Position numbers and translations under genes: made by a program. DNA of 32,884 nt, taken from Nocardia altamirensis NBRC 108246. GTDB taxonomy: Bacteria > Actinomycetota > Actinomycetes > Mycobacteriales > Mycobacteriaceae. Positions 6,918 to 14,115 of the stretch are shown here, piece after piece (within the stretch, counting starts at the first letter, position 1; every line of letters begins with the position of its first letter). The stretch is from assembly GCF_001612685.1 (NCBI RefSeq), contig NZ_BDAY01000111.1, positions 1 through 32,884 on the forward strand. The letters run 5' to 3'. The notes under the pieces were generated by a model. The model worked only from the letters and a program-made list of their open reading frames with translations. It made no database searches and was not told the origin of the DNA.

Positions 6918-8087
6918 TCAGCTCGGCTTCGTCGAGCCGACGACCCACATGGAGAAGTACTGGGAGCCGCCACCATAGGCGTGTCCGAGTGCCTTCTGCG
7001 CGCCGTCGACCTGATACGCGCCCGCCCGGCCCATCACCTGCTTTGCCGCCTCGGCGAAACGAATGAGCCCGGACGCTCCGATCGGATTCGAGGACAACAC
7101 CCCGCCGGACGGGTTGACCGGCAGAATGCCGCCGATCTCGGTCTCACCCTTGTCGGTCAGCTTCCAACCGTCGCCCTGCGGCACGAAGCCGAGGTTCTCC
7201 AGCCACATCGGCTCGAACCAGGAGAACGGCACGTAGATCTCGGCGACGTCGATCTCGGTGAGCGGGTCGGAGATTCCGGCCGCCTGCCACAGCGCGGTGG
7301 CCGCGTCGCGCCCGGCCTGCGGATTGACCTGGTCGCGTCCGGCGTAGGTGGTCGGCTCGGTCCGCATCGCGGTGCCGTGCACCCACGCGACCTTCTTGCC
7401 GGTCGCCTCGACCGCGGCGGCCGCGTCTTCGTCGCCGATCACGATGGCGCACGCGCCGTCGGAGGAGGGGCAGGTTTCGTCGAAACGGATAGGGTCCCAG
7501 AGCATCTGGGAGGCCAGCACCGATTCCAGCGTGATGTCGGGCTGCTTCAGGTGCGCGTGCGGGTTCTTCGCGCCGTTGCGGCGATCCTTGACCGCGACCA
7601 TCGCGCCGATGTGGCTCGGGGCATTCGAGCGTCGGATGTAGGAGCGCACGTGCGGTGCGAAGTAGCCGCCGGCGCCCGCGCCGACCGGCATGGTGAAGGG
7701 AACCGGAATCGACAACGCCCACATGGCATTCGACTCCGACTGCTTTTCCCAGGCGATCGCGAGCACGCGCTTGTGCACCCCGGCCTGCACCAGGTTGGCC
7801 GCGACCACGCCGGTCGAGCCGCCGACGGAACCGGCGGTGTGCACGCGCAACAGCGGTTTTCCGCTGGCGCCCAACGCATCTGCCATATACAGCTCGGGCA
7901 TCATGACGCCCTCGAACAGGTCGGGCGCCTTGCCGACCACGACCGCGTCGATATCGGCGATGGTGAGGCCTGCGTCATCGAGCGCGCGATCGATCGCCTC
8001 GCGACACATGCCCGCCATCGATACGTCGGTACGTTTCGTCACGTGATGGGTCTGTCCGGTGCCGAGCACCGCAGCCGGGACACTCAT
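6918..8087 (-). CDS. ltp3: Thiolase-fold lipid-transfer protein Ltp3 (side-chain aldolase component)
   Basis: A 389-residue SCP2-thiolase-like protein resembling M. tuberculosis Ltp3 (Rv3523). The thiolase nucleophilic cysteine position is occupied by small residues (VHTAGSVGGSTG), so it is not a thiolase. The C-terminal HAYGGG is the conserved Tyr-containing motif seen in steroid aldolases of the Ltp2 type. In Rhodococcus rhodochrous, ltp3 and ltp4 are needed to degrade C24-branched sterol side chains, consistent with retro-aldol cleavage. Its ATG overlaps the ltp4 stop (ATGA at 8084-8087) and the LLM gene follows after 1 nt. The upstream DUF35 protein is the probable partner, as in Ltp2 complexes. 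Confidence 0.9.
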   Translation of the reverse strand: MSVPAAVLGTGQTHHVTKRTDVSMAGMCREAIDRALDDAGLTIADIDAVVVGKAPDLFEGVMMPELYMADALGASGKPLLRVHTAGSVGGSTGVVAANLVQAGVHKRVLAIAWEKQSESNAMWALSIPVPFTMPVGAGAGGYFAPHVRSYIRRSNAPSHIGAMVAVKDRRNGAKNPHAHLKQPDITLESVLASQMLWDPIRFDETCPSSDGACAIVIGDEDAAAAVEATGKKVAWVHGTAMRTEPTTYAGRDQVNPQAGRDAATALWQAAGISDPLTEIDVAEIYVPFSWFEPMWLENLGFVPQGDGWKLTDKGETEIGGILPVNPSGGVLSSNPIGASGLIRFAEAAKQVMGRAGAYQVDGAQKALGHAYGGGSQYFSMWVVGSTKPS

Positions 8088-9124
8088 CGGGTCGCCTCCG
8101 ATTCCAAGACAGTCACAAGGTTCTGCTGCAGCGCGGGCCCGCTGGTGGCATGGGCCAGTGCACGATTCGCGTCGCCGGCCATGATCGCCTTTGCCGCGAA
8201 CCCGATGCGCTCGAGACCAGCGGCGAACATCGGATTGGCCGCGAGCGCGCCGCCCGACGGATTGACCTTGGTGCCGTTCGCCAGGCCGATCGCCTCCGCG
8301 AGGATCAGCTGCTGGTGGCTGAACGGCGCGTGCAGTTCAGCGATGTCGAAGCCGCTCGCGTCGCCGCCGGTAACCGCCTGTGCGGCAGCGGAAGTGGAGG
8401 GGGAGATGGTGAGATCGCGGGCGCCGAGCACCGGGGTGTCCACCCGATGGGCCATGCCGGTGATCCACGCGGGACGCTCGCAGAGTTCGCGGGCGCGATC
8501 ACCCATCGCGAGCACCACCGCGGCGGCGCCGTCGGTGATCGGTGCGACATCGTGCGCGCGCAGCGGATCAGCGACATAGGGTGTGCCGAGCAGACTTTCG
8601 ATGTCACCATCGGCGCCTGCGGCCACCGCCGCCATATCGCGCTCGGTCCAGCGGCCCGCGTCGAGCCCGGCCCTGGCCTGCAGACCGGCGATGGACCACG
8701 CGTCCGGCCACAGCGGGGTCACCAGGTACGGATCGAGCTGCATGGTGAGGACCTGACGCAGCGTGCCCGCCGACGATTTACCGAAGCCGTACACCAGCGC
8801 GGTCTTCGCCTGTCCCGAGCGGAGTTTCACCCACGCCTCGTATAGCGCCCACGCGGCGTCCATTTCCACGTGCGATTCGTTGATCGGCGGCACCGCGCCG
8901 ATCGCATCGATCGCGCTGATGAACGAAAAGGCGCGTCCGGCAAGATAATCCGAGGATCCGGAGCACCAGAAGTCGATATCGGACTTGGTGATGCCCAACT
9001 GGCTGTACAGCTGCTGGAAACAGGGCACCAGCATCTCCACACCGTTGGTGGTGCCGAAGGTTTCCGGCACGTGCGGTGCGTGGGCGAATCCCACGACCGC
9101 GATGTCGGTGGCGTTGTCAGTCAA
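8084..9124 (-). CDS. ltp4: Thiolase-fold lipid-transfer protein Ltp4
   Basis: A 346-residue thiolase-superfamily protein resembling M. tuberculosis Ltp4 (Rv3522, about 354 aa): DIAVVGFAHAPHV at the start, DFWCSGSSDYLAG, and VNPSGGALAANPMFAAGL near the end. It lacks a recognisable thiolase catalytic Cys-His-Cys set. It probably forms a functional pair with Ltp3, whose gene overlaps it by four bases, in cleavage of C24-branched steroid-CoA side chains. The gene starts 12 nt after the DUF35 gene ends, so all three are co-transcribed from the KstR-controlled promoter near 10166. Confidence 0.9.
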   Translation of the reverse strand: MTDNATDIAVVGFAHAPHVPETFGTTNGVEMLVPCFQQLYSQLGITKSDIDFWCSGSSDYLAGRAFSFISAIDAIGAVPPINESHVEMDAAWALYEAWVKLRSGQAKTALVYGFGKSSAGTLRQVLTMQLDPYLVTPLWPDAWSIAGLQARAGLDAGRWTERDMAAVAAGADGDIESLLGTPYVADPLRAHDVAPITDGAAAVVLAMGDRARELCERPAWITGMAHRVDTPVLGARDLTISPSTSAAAQAVTGGDASGFDIAELHAPFSHQQLILAEAIGLANGTKVNPSGGALAANPMFAAGLERIGFAAKAIMAGDANRALAHATSGPALQQNLVTVLESEATR

Positions 9125-9136
9125 CGGTCGCCTCTC

Positions 9137-10102
9137 TCAGAGGTGGTGCTTGTAGGTCTCGTAGTCGGCATCCGGTTCGCCGGACGGGCGGAAGTGGTCG
9201 ACGTTCTCCAGGCCGAAGCCCCACTCCTCGCGCGGCTTCCACACGGCTTCCACCCGCATGCCCATCCGGACTTCGCTTGCCTCGCAACCGAGTACGAGAT
9301 GCAGCACCGGAATGTCCGCACCGTCGAGCAGCACGTAGGCGGCCACGTACGGCGGCTTGATCCGCTGGCCGAGGAACGGCACGTTCACGATGCAGAACGT
9401 GGTGACCGTGCCGCGGTCGGGCAGTTCGACGACCTCGTCGGTCGGCCTGCCGTCGGTCGGGTTGGCGCCGCGCGGCGGGAAGTAGACCTTGCCTGCGGCG
9501 TCGGTGCGGCCGCCGAGCAGCTTGCCCTCGGCCAGTCCGCGCAGGTAAACGGTCTCCTGCGGGGACGCGGTGTGCTTGTACGCGAGGTCGACCGGCGTGA
9601 TGATAATGGTGATCGGTTCATCGGTGCTCGCAGCGGATGTCACTGGCGTGGAAGACTTTTCGCCCGGCTCGAAGCAGGCGATGTCGTGGATGCTTCCGGT
9701 GGTCTCCGCGGCCCACCGGACGACCACCCGCATGCCGGTCTGGATGTCCTCGGGCTCAGCGACGTCGACGGCATGCAGCAATGCGGTGTCCGCGCCGTCC
9801 AGTTTGATCAGCGCCCAGGCGAACGGTCGATCGAAAGGCTGGCCGGGCAGCGGCTCGCGCACCCAGGTCCACGATTCGACGGTGCCGGTCTCGGCGACAT
9901 CGACGAACTCGGTCAGCGCCGCGGACGTCACCGGGTCGTACTCCGGCGGCGGCACCAGCACTCGTCCGTCCGACCCGCGTATGCCGACGAGCTTCCTGGC
10001 GCGCAGGTTGGTGAGAAACGTACCGATCGTCGGCCCGACGGACCGTGTGTAGTCGAATCGCACCCGCAGGGGCGCGCTGAGTACATCAGGTGCGGTGTTC
10101 AA
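9137..10102 (-). CDS. DUF35/OB-fold protein with two repeats, Rv3521-like
   Basis: A protein of about 321 residues with two OB-fold (DUF35) halves: one near RARKLVGIRGSDGRVLVPP and one near GKLLGGRTDAAGKVYFPPRG. Each is followed by a proline-rich loop and a segment ending in GMRVVVRW or GMRVEAVW. Zinc-ribbon cysteines are missing. DUF35 proteins form complexes with thiolase-fold aldolases (for example with Ltp2), so this is a likely partner of Ltp3/Ltp4. The open frame reaches GTG 10156, but that start has no ribosome-binding site and lies 9 nt from the KstR operator. TTG 10102 with gagaggg just upstream is preferred. Start uncertainty is real; the body of the gene is secure. Confidence 0.85.
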   Translation of the reverse strand: MNTAPDVLSAPLRVRFDYTRSVGPTIGTFLTNLRARKLVGIRGSDGRVLVPPPEYDPVTSAALTEFVDVAETGTVESWTWVREPLPGQPFDRPFAWALIKLDGADTALLHAVDVAEPEDIQTGMRVVVRWAAETTGSIHDIACFEPGEKSSTPVTSAASTDEPITIIITPVDLAYKHTASPQETVYLRGLAEGKLLGGRTDAAGKVYFPPRGANPTDGRPTDEVVELPDRGTVTTFCIVNVPFLGQRIKPPYVAAYVLLDGADIPVLHLVLGCEASEVRMGMRVEAVWKPREEWGFGLENVDHFRPSGEPDADYETYKHHL

Positions 10103-10165
10103 ATCCGACCCTCTCTCATCCGCGATTACGCCGGATGCGGTATTCCCCTGAGTCACAATGTCGAG

Positions 10166-10179
10166 TAGAACAGGTTCTT
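10166..10179. promoter_or_regulatory. KstR operator of the ltp operon and the divergent Rv3520c-like gene
   Basis: TAGAACAGGTTCTT keeps both core half-sites (AAC and GTT with 2-nt spacing) of the KstR consensus and departs only at the last base. It lies in the divergent promoter region between the DUF35-ltp4-ltp3 operon and the F420 oxidoreductase at 10263. Confidence 0.75.
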
Positions 10180-10262
10180 ATTCTGCTGGCAAGGTGCGGT
10201 GCCGGTGACAGGCTTGGGAGAGCGCCGCAAATCGGGCTCGGATGGTTGGAAAGAGGTCACGC

Positions 10263-11300
10263 ATGAAGTTCGGATTGCAACTCGGGTACTGGATGGCGCA
10301 GCCGCCGCACAATGCGGGCGAGTTGGTGGTCGCGGCCGAGGAGGCCGGGTTCGACGCCGTGTTCGCCGCGGAGTCGTGGGGCTCGGACGCATTCGGCCCG
10401 CTGACCTGGTGGGGGTCGTCGACAGAGCGGGTGCGCCTCGGTACCTCCGTCGTGCAGATGTCGGCCCGCACGCCCGCCGCGACCGCCATGCACGCGCTCA
10501 CGCTGGATCACCTCAGCGGCGGCCGGGCCATCCTCGGCCTGGGCGTTTCCGGGCCGCAAGTGGTCGAAGGCTGGTACGGCCAGCCGTTCGCCAAGCCGTT
10601 GCAGCGGACCCGCGAATACGTCGGGATCATCCGCCGCATCCTCGAACGCGAGGCGCCGGTCACCAATGACGGACCGAGCTACCCGCTGCCCTATCGGGGT
10701 CCGGGCTCGACCGGACTCGGCAAGCCGCTCAAGCCGATCGTGCACCCACTACGTGCGGATTTGCCGATCTGGCTCGGCGCGGAAGGCCCGAAGAACGTGG
10801 CGCTCACCGCGGAGATCGCCGACGGCTGGCTCGCGATCTACTACGCGCCACGCCTGGCGAACATGTACAACGATTGGCTCGACGAGGGCTTCGCCAGAGC
10901 AGGTGCACGCCGGTCGCGCGCGGACTTCGAGATTGCCGCGAGTTGTCAGGTGGTGATCACCGACGATCCGAAGAGTGAGCTCGAGAAGATGCGCTGGATC
11001 ATGTCGCTCTACATCGGCGGCATGGGCGCACCGGAGCAGAACTTCCACGCCCAGGTCTACCGGCGCATGGGTTACGAGCGTGAGGTCGACGAGATCAGCA
11101 GGCTGTTCCTGTCCGGCAAGAAGGCCGAAGCCGCCGCGGTGGTGCCGGATGAGCTGATTTTGGATACGGCGATCATCGGCGACGAGGAACATGTCCGTAA
11201 GCAACTCGGCGTCTGGTCGGCGGCAGGCGTCACCATGTTGCTCGTGTCGGTTCCCGACGTTGCGCAATTACATCGCCTCGCGCCCCTTGTCGATATGTAG
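10263..11300 (+). CDS. F420-dependent LLM-class oxidoreductase, Rv3520c-like
   Basis: A 345-residue protein nearly colinear with M. tuberculosis Rv3520c: MKFGLQLGYWMAQPP at the start, AWGSDAF-type block, TWWGSSTERVRLGTSV, ALTLDHLSGGRAILGLGVSG and GAEGPKNVALTAEIADGW. The luciferase-like barrel and F420-type motifs are clear, but the reaction in sterol catabolism is not established. ATG 10263 is chosen because family homology starts there and an aagagg ribosome-binding site precedes it. It is divergent from the ltp operon as in M. tuberculosis. Its TAG stop (11298-11300) forms the first three bases of the next KstR operator. Confidence 0.9.
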   Translation: MKFGLQLGYWMAQPPHNAGELVVAAEEAGFDAVFAAESWGSDAFGPLTWWGSSTERVRLGTSVVQMSARTPAATAMHALTLDHLSGGRAILGLGVSGPQVVEGWYGQPFAKPLQRTREYVGIIRRILEREAPVTNDGPSYPLPYRGPGSTGLGKPLKPIVHPLRADLPIWLGAEGPKNVALTAEIADGWLAIYYAPRLANMYNDWLDEGFARAGARRSRADFEIAASCQVVITDDPKSELEKMRWIMSLYIGGMGAPEQNFHAQVYRRMGYEREVDEISRLFLSGKKAEAAAVVPDELILDTAIIGDEEHVRKQLGVWSAAGVTMLLVSVPDVAQLHRLAPLVDM

Positions 11301-11311
11301 AACACGTTCTA
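11298..11311. promoter_or_regulatory. Perfect palindromic KstR operator overlapping a stop codon
   Basis: TAGAACACGTTCTA is a perfect 14-bp palindrome and the best KstR match in the window. Its first three bases are the stop codon of the Rv3520c-like gene, and it ends 11 nt before the ATG of the acyl-CoA synthetase, which it presumably represses. Confidence 0.88.
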
Positions 11312-11322
11312 GATTCAAAGCT

Positions 11323-12879
11323 ATGACGGCGCAGGAGTCAGTGCAAATTCTCGGTCTGTGGAACATCGCCGAAGCCGAACCCGATCGGATCGCCATGGTC
11401 GATCCGGCGGGCCGGGAGGTGTCGTATCGCGAATTGGCCACGTTGGCCGACCGCTACGCCACCGGCCTGCGCGGTCTCGGCCTGGAAACCGGCGACGTGC
11501 TGGTCAGCATGGTGCACAACTGCGTAGAGGCGATCGCCGCCTACTTCGCGGCGTACCAGGCCGGGCTCTACATCGTCGCGGTCAACTGGCATCTCACCGG
11601 CCCCGAGGTCGCCTACATCCTGCAGGACAGCGAGGCGAAGGCATTCCTGGCCAGCGACCGCTTCGCCGCCACCGCGACCGCCGCCGCCGATGAGGCGAAA
11701 CTGCCTGCAGCAGCACGCTTTTCAGTCGGCGAGATCGACGGCTTCAAATCCGTCGCCTGGCTCGGCGCCGCCGACACCGGACGCCCGTCCGACCGCAGCA
11801 CCGGCGCCCCGATGCTCTACACCTCCGGAACCACCGGTCGCCCCAAGGGTGTTCGCCGCCCGCTCACCGGCGCCAACCCGGATGTTGTTCCGCCGCACAC
11901 GATGGCGTTCTTCGGCCTGTTCGAGCTGGCGCCGTACGACAATCACGTGCACATCTGCGGCTCACCGCTGTATCACACCGCGGTGCTGAACTACGCCACC
12001 ATCTCGATTCAGCTGGCGCACAAGCTCATTCTGATGGACCGCTGGGACGCCGAGGACATGCTCCGGTTGATCGACAAGTACCGCGTGACACACAGCCACA
12101 TGGTCCCCACCCAGTTCCATCGTCTGCTCGCGCTGCCCGAGGAGGTGCGTGCCAAATACGACATGTCCTCCCTGCGCAGCATGATTCACGGCGCCGCGCC
12201 ATGCCCGCCGGAAACCAAGCGCAAAATGCTCGAATGGTGGGGACCGACCGTCACCGAGTACTACGCCGCCACCGAGGGCGGCGGCACCGTCATCAACGGC
12301 ACCGAATGGCTGCAGAAGCCCGGCTCCGTCGGTAAGGCCTGGCCGTGGTCGGTCATCAAGGTGCTCAGCGAGGAAGACGGCTCCGAACTGCCCGCAGGCG
12401 AGCCCGGCCTGGTCTACATGCAAATGGGTGGTTCCACTTTCGAATACCACCACGACAAGGCCAAAACCGAGGACGCTCGAGTCGGCAACCTCTTCACCGT
12501 CGGCGACATCGGCCATCTGGACGAGGACGGCTACCTCTACCTGCACGACCGCCGCTCCGACCTGATCCTCTCCGGCGGCGTCAACATCTACCCCGCCGAG
12601 ATCGAAAACGTTCTGGTCACCCACCCGAAGGTGGCCGACGTCGCCGTCTTCGGCATCCCACACCCGGATTGGGGCGCCGAAGTGAAGGCTGTAGTCCAGC
12701 CGGCCCCCGGCATCGAAGGCACCGACGCCCTCACCACCGAGCTCCTGGCCTTCGCCGCAACCCAATTGGCGAAATACAAGATGCCCAAATCGGTCGACTA
12801 CCTCCCCGAACTCCCGCGCGACCCCAACGGCAAGCTCTACAAGCGCAAACTCCGCGACCGCTACGTCCCCTCCCAATAG
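11323..12879 (+). CDS. Acyl-CoA synthetase (FadD family), KstR-controlled
   Basis: A 518-residue ANL-superfamily enzyme with the P-loop-like motif YTSGTTGRPKG, the YYAATEGGG adenine-binding region, the DIGHLDEDGYLYLHDRRSDLI hinge split over two segments, and the C-terminal catalytic lysine region PNGKLYKRK. It would form acyl-AMP, then acyl-CoA, from a carboxylic acid, here presumably a sterol side-chain or degradation acid. It is not FadD19 (that gene is at 16631) and does not look like FadD17; HMVPTQFHRLLALP and HGAAPCPPE recall the FadD4 group, from memory. ATG 11323 is preferred because homology to the family begins here. There is no Shine-Dalgarno sequence and the operator ends 11 nt upstream, suggesting a leaderless mRNA. 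Confidence 0.85.
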   Translation: MTAQESVQILGLWNIAEAEPDRIAMVDPAGREVSYRELATLADRYATGLRGLGLETGDVLVSMVHNCVEAIAAYFAAYQAGLYIVAVNWHLTGPEVAYILQDSEAKAFLASDRFAATATAAADEAKLPAAARFSVGEIDGFKSVAWLGAADTGRPSDRSTGAPMLYTSGTTGRPKGVRRPLTGANPDVVPPHTMAFFGLFELAPYDNHVHICGSPLYHTAVLNYATISIQLAHKLILMDRWDAEDMLRLIDKYRVTHSHMVPTQFHRLLALPEEVRAKYDMSSLRSMIHGAAPCPPETKRKMLEWWGPTVTEYYAATEGGGTVINGTEWLQKPGSVGKAWPWSVIKVLSEEDGSELPAGEPGLVYMQMGGSTFEYHHDKAKTEDARVGNLFTVGDIGHLDEDGYLYLHDRRSDLILSGGVNIYPAEIENVLVTHPKVADVAVFGIPHPDWGAEVKAVVQPAPGIEGTDALTTELLAFAATQLAKYKMPKSVDYLPELPRDPNGKLYKRKLRDRYVPSQ

Positions 12880-12906
12880 CTCCAAGATCAACGGAACAAG
12901 ATCATG

Positions 12907-12953
12907 GGGCACTGGTGGCGGCATTTCGCGAGTAACCCCCGCCACCAGTGCCC
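12907..12953. terminator. 15-bp perfect inverted repeat after fadD
   Basis: gggcactggtggcgg (12907-12921) pairs perfectly with ccgccaccagtgccc (12939-12953) around a 17-nt loop. It lies 27 nt beyond the fadD stop, so it probably terminates that transcript. Confidence 0.65.
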
Positions 12954-13006
12954 ACTCGACCGCGAACACGCGACCCCGCGAGCAACTTCAAGATCAAATA
13001 CCCAAA

Positions 13007-13079
13007 TCCGCACCCCTTCTGCGGATCCGCACCGCTTCTAGAGCCCAGAACGAGTCCGGATCCGCAGAAGGGGTGCGGA
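13007..13079. repeat. 23-bp perfect inverted repeat
   Basis: The arms 13007-13029 and 13057-13079 are perfect reverse complements (left arm begins tccgcaccccttctg, right arm ends aggggtgcgga), with a 27-nt loop. Each arm also contains a small BamHI-like ggatcc palindrome. No adjacent gene starts or ends here. Confidence 0.75.
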
Positions 13080-13147
13080 CTCAGAGGTTCAAGGTCGAGG
13101 AGTGGACCCTTTCCTCGGCGGTGTCCCATTGGCGCTGGCCTTGATTC

Positions 13148-13205
13148 GCGAACGGGACATGGTGGAGGCGACACGCCGGTCTCGCCTCCACCATGTCCCG
13201 CTCGC
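13148..13205. repeat. 24-bp inverted repeat, one mismatch
   Basis: The core cgggacatggtggaggcga (13153-13171) is perfectly complementary to 13182-13200, with a 10-nt loop. gcga/tcgc (13148-13151, 13202-13205) extends the stem beyond a single mismatch. A further half-copy, gagcgggacatggttgcgg, follows at about 13222, suggesting the element has been duplicated. Confidence 0.75.
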
Positions 13206-13376
13206 AGCGGGCGTAGCCACTGAGCGGGACATGGTTGCGGCTAGTGGCTTGCCCATCGGCCATCGCGCCCGTGCGTCCGCACCCGCCACCCTCAGCCGTG
13301 CCTCGACAGAGGCGCGGCTGTTCGTTCGTTTGGTTGATTGAGGGCCCTTCAGGGCCGGAAAGTGATCTCGAGAATG

Positions 13377-13467
13377 TTGACGGGAGTCAAATGGCGCGGG
13401 CCGTGACGCCTGTTGCAACCATTTGACTACCGCCAACCAGACGCGACAACCATTTGACTCCCGTCAA
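13377..13467. repeat. 18-bp inverted repeat with an internal third half-copy
   Basis: ttgacgggagtcaaatgg (13377-13394) is the exact reverse complement of 13450-13467, separated by 55 nt. Inside the loop, caaccatttgact occurs again (13416-13428) in the same orientation as the right arm. Each arm also has its own small self-complementary ttgac/gtcaa core. Confidence 0.7.
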
Positions 13468-13640
13468 TGGAGGTCGACCAACCATGAGACCCCCGCCGAA
13501 TGCAGTGCTCAGCACCCATGTCGTGCGAAGCCGCAGCCCAATGAACTGCCGGCGTCCGGACCAGCTCAGAGCAGCTACGCCCCGCCCTGAGCCGGTCCGT
13601 AGCAATCAGACTCAGCGCGAATCCCGAAGCGGCTGCGGAT

Positions 13641-13670
13641 ACTCGGGCTTGCCGCCAGGCAAGCCCGAGT
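13641..13670. repeat. 13-bp perfect hairpin abutting the tandem repeat (copy 1)
   Basis: actcgggcttgcc (13641-13653) and ggcaagcccgagt (13658-13670) form a perfect stem with a 4-nt gcca loop. The last four bases of the right arm are the first four of the 16-bp tandem unit. The preceding gcggctgcgg and the hairpin core recur at 13914-13950. Confidence 0.75.
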
Positions 13671-13857
13671 GGCGCTGGCCCCGAGTGGCGCTGGCCCCGA
13701 GTGGCGCTGGCCCCGAGTGGCGCTGGCCCCGAGTGGCGCTGGCCCCGAGTGGCGCTGGCCCCGAGTGGCGCTGGCCCCGAGTGGCGCTGGCCCCGAGTGG
13801 CGCTGGCCCCGAGTGGCGCTGGCCCCGAGTGGCGCTGGCCCCGAGTGGCGCTGGCCC
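13667..13857 (+). repeat. Minisatellite: about 12 identical copies of a 16-bp unit
   Basis: The unit gagtggcgctggcccc starts at 13667 and recurs every 16 bp up to 13843; the final copy lacks one C. I see no differences between copies. Because 16 is not a multiple of three, all frames read the same 16-residue cycle every 48 bp. This creates long false ORFs on both strands. Confidence 0.92.
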
Positions 13858-13928
13858 GATCTGCATCCACGCCCGACATCCGCAGCACTCGGAACCAGCA
13901 CGATTCCCGAAAACGGCTGCGGTTCCTC

Positions 13929-13950
13929 GGGCTTGCCGCCAGGCAAGCCC
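13929..13950. repeat. Second copy of the hairpin element flanking the tandem repeat
   Basis: gggcttgcc (13929-13937), loop gcca, ggcaagccc (13942-13950). Together with the upstream cggctgcgg it repeats the 13629-13666 element almost exactly, but the outer stem bases are not complementary here (arms of 9 rather than 13 bp). Confidence 0.7.
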
Positions 13951-14012
13951 TCCCGGCCACCCACGCCCCACATCTGTGCCTCGATAGAGGCACGACGTCC
14001 CTTCCGGACCCC

Positions 14013-14107
14013 TACCCAACCTCCCGGACCCAGCCCGCCGGCACTTGTCCGCCCTTCTCTACCCAACCTCCCGGACCCCGTACTTCCTCCTCCACCAAAC
14101 CTCCCGG
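14013..14107. repeat. C-rich direct repeats downstream of the sigma-factor gene
   Basis: tacccaacctcccggaccc occurs at 14013-14031 and 14060-14078, and a shorter relative, accaaacctcccgg, at 14094-14107. They run up to the end of the minus-strand sigG-like gene. The stretch is strongly pyrimidine-biased on the plus strand. No hairpin is evident. Confidence 0.65.
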
Positions 14108-14115
14108 CGGAACCC

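Larger units (their letters stand above)
12880..14115. other. Palindrome- and minisatellite-rich non-coding region
   Basis: This 1.2-kb gap between convergent fadD and sigG-like genes has no credible gene. The long frames across it come from the 16-bp tandem repeat, which cannot be stopped in any frame. It holds at least five strong inverted repeats of different sequence, a 12-copy tandem repeat flanked by two copies of a hairpin element, and three copies of a C-rich direct repeat next to the sigma-factor gene. Individual elements are listed separately. Confidence 0.75.

Noticed and set aside
13667..13857. CRISPR array
   Set aside because: The repeats are contiguous 16-mers with no spacers and no cas genes nearby.
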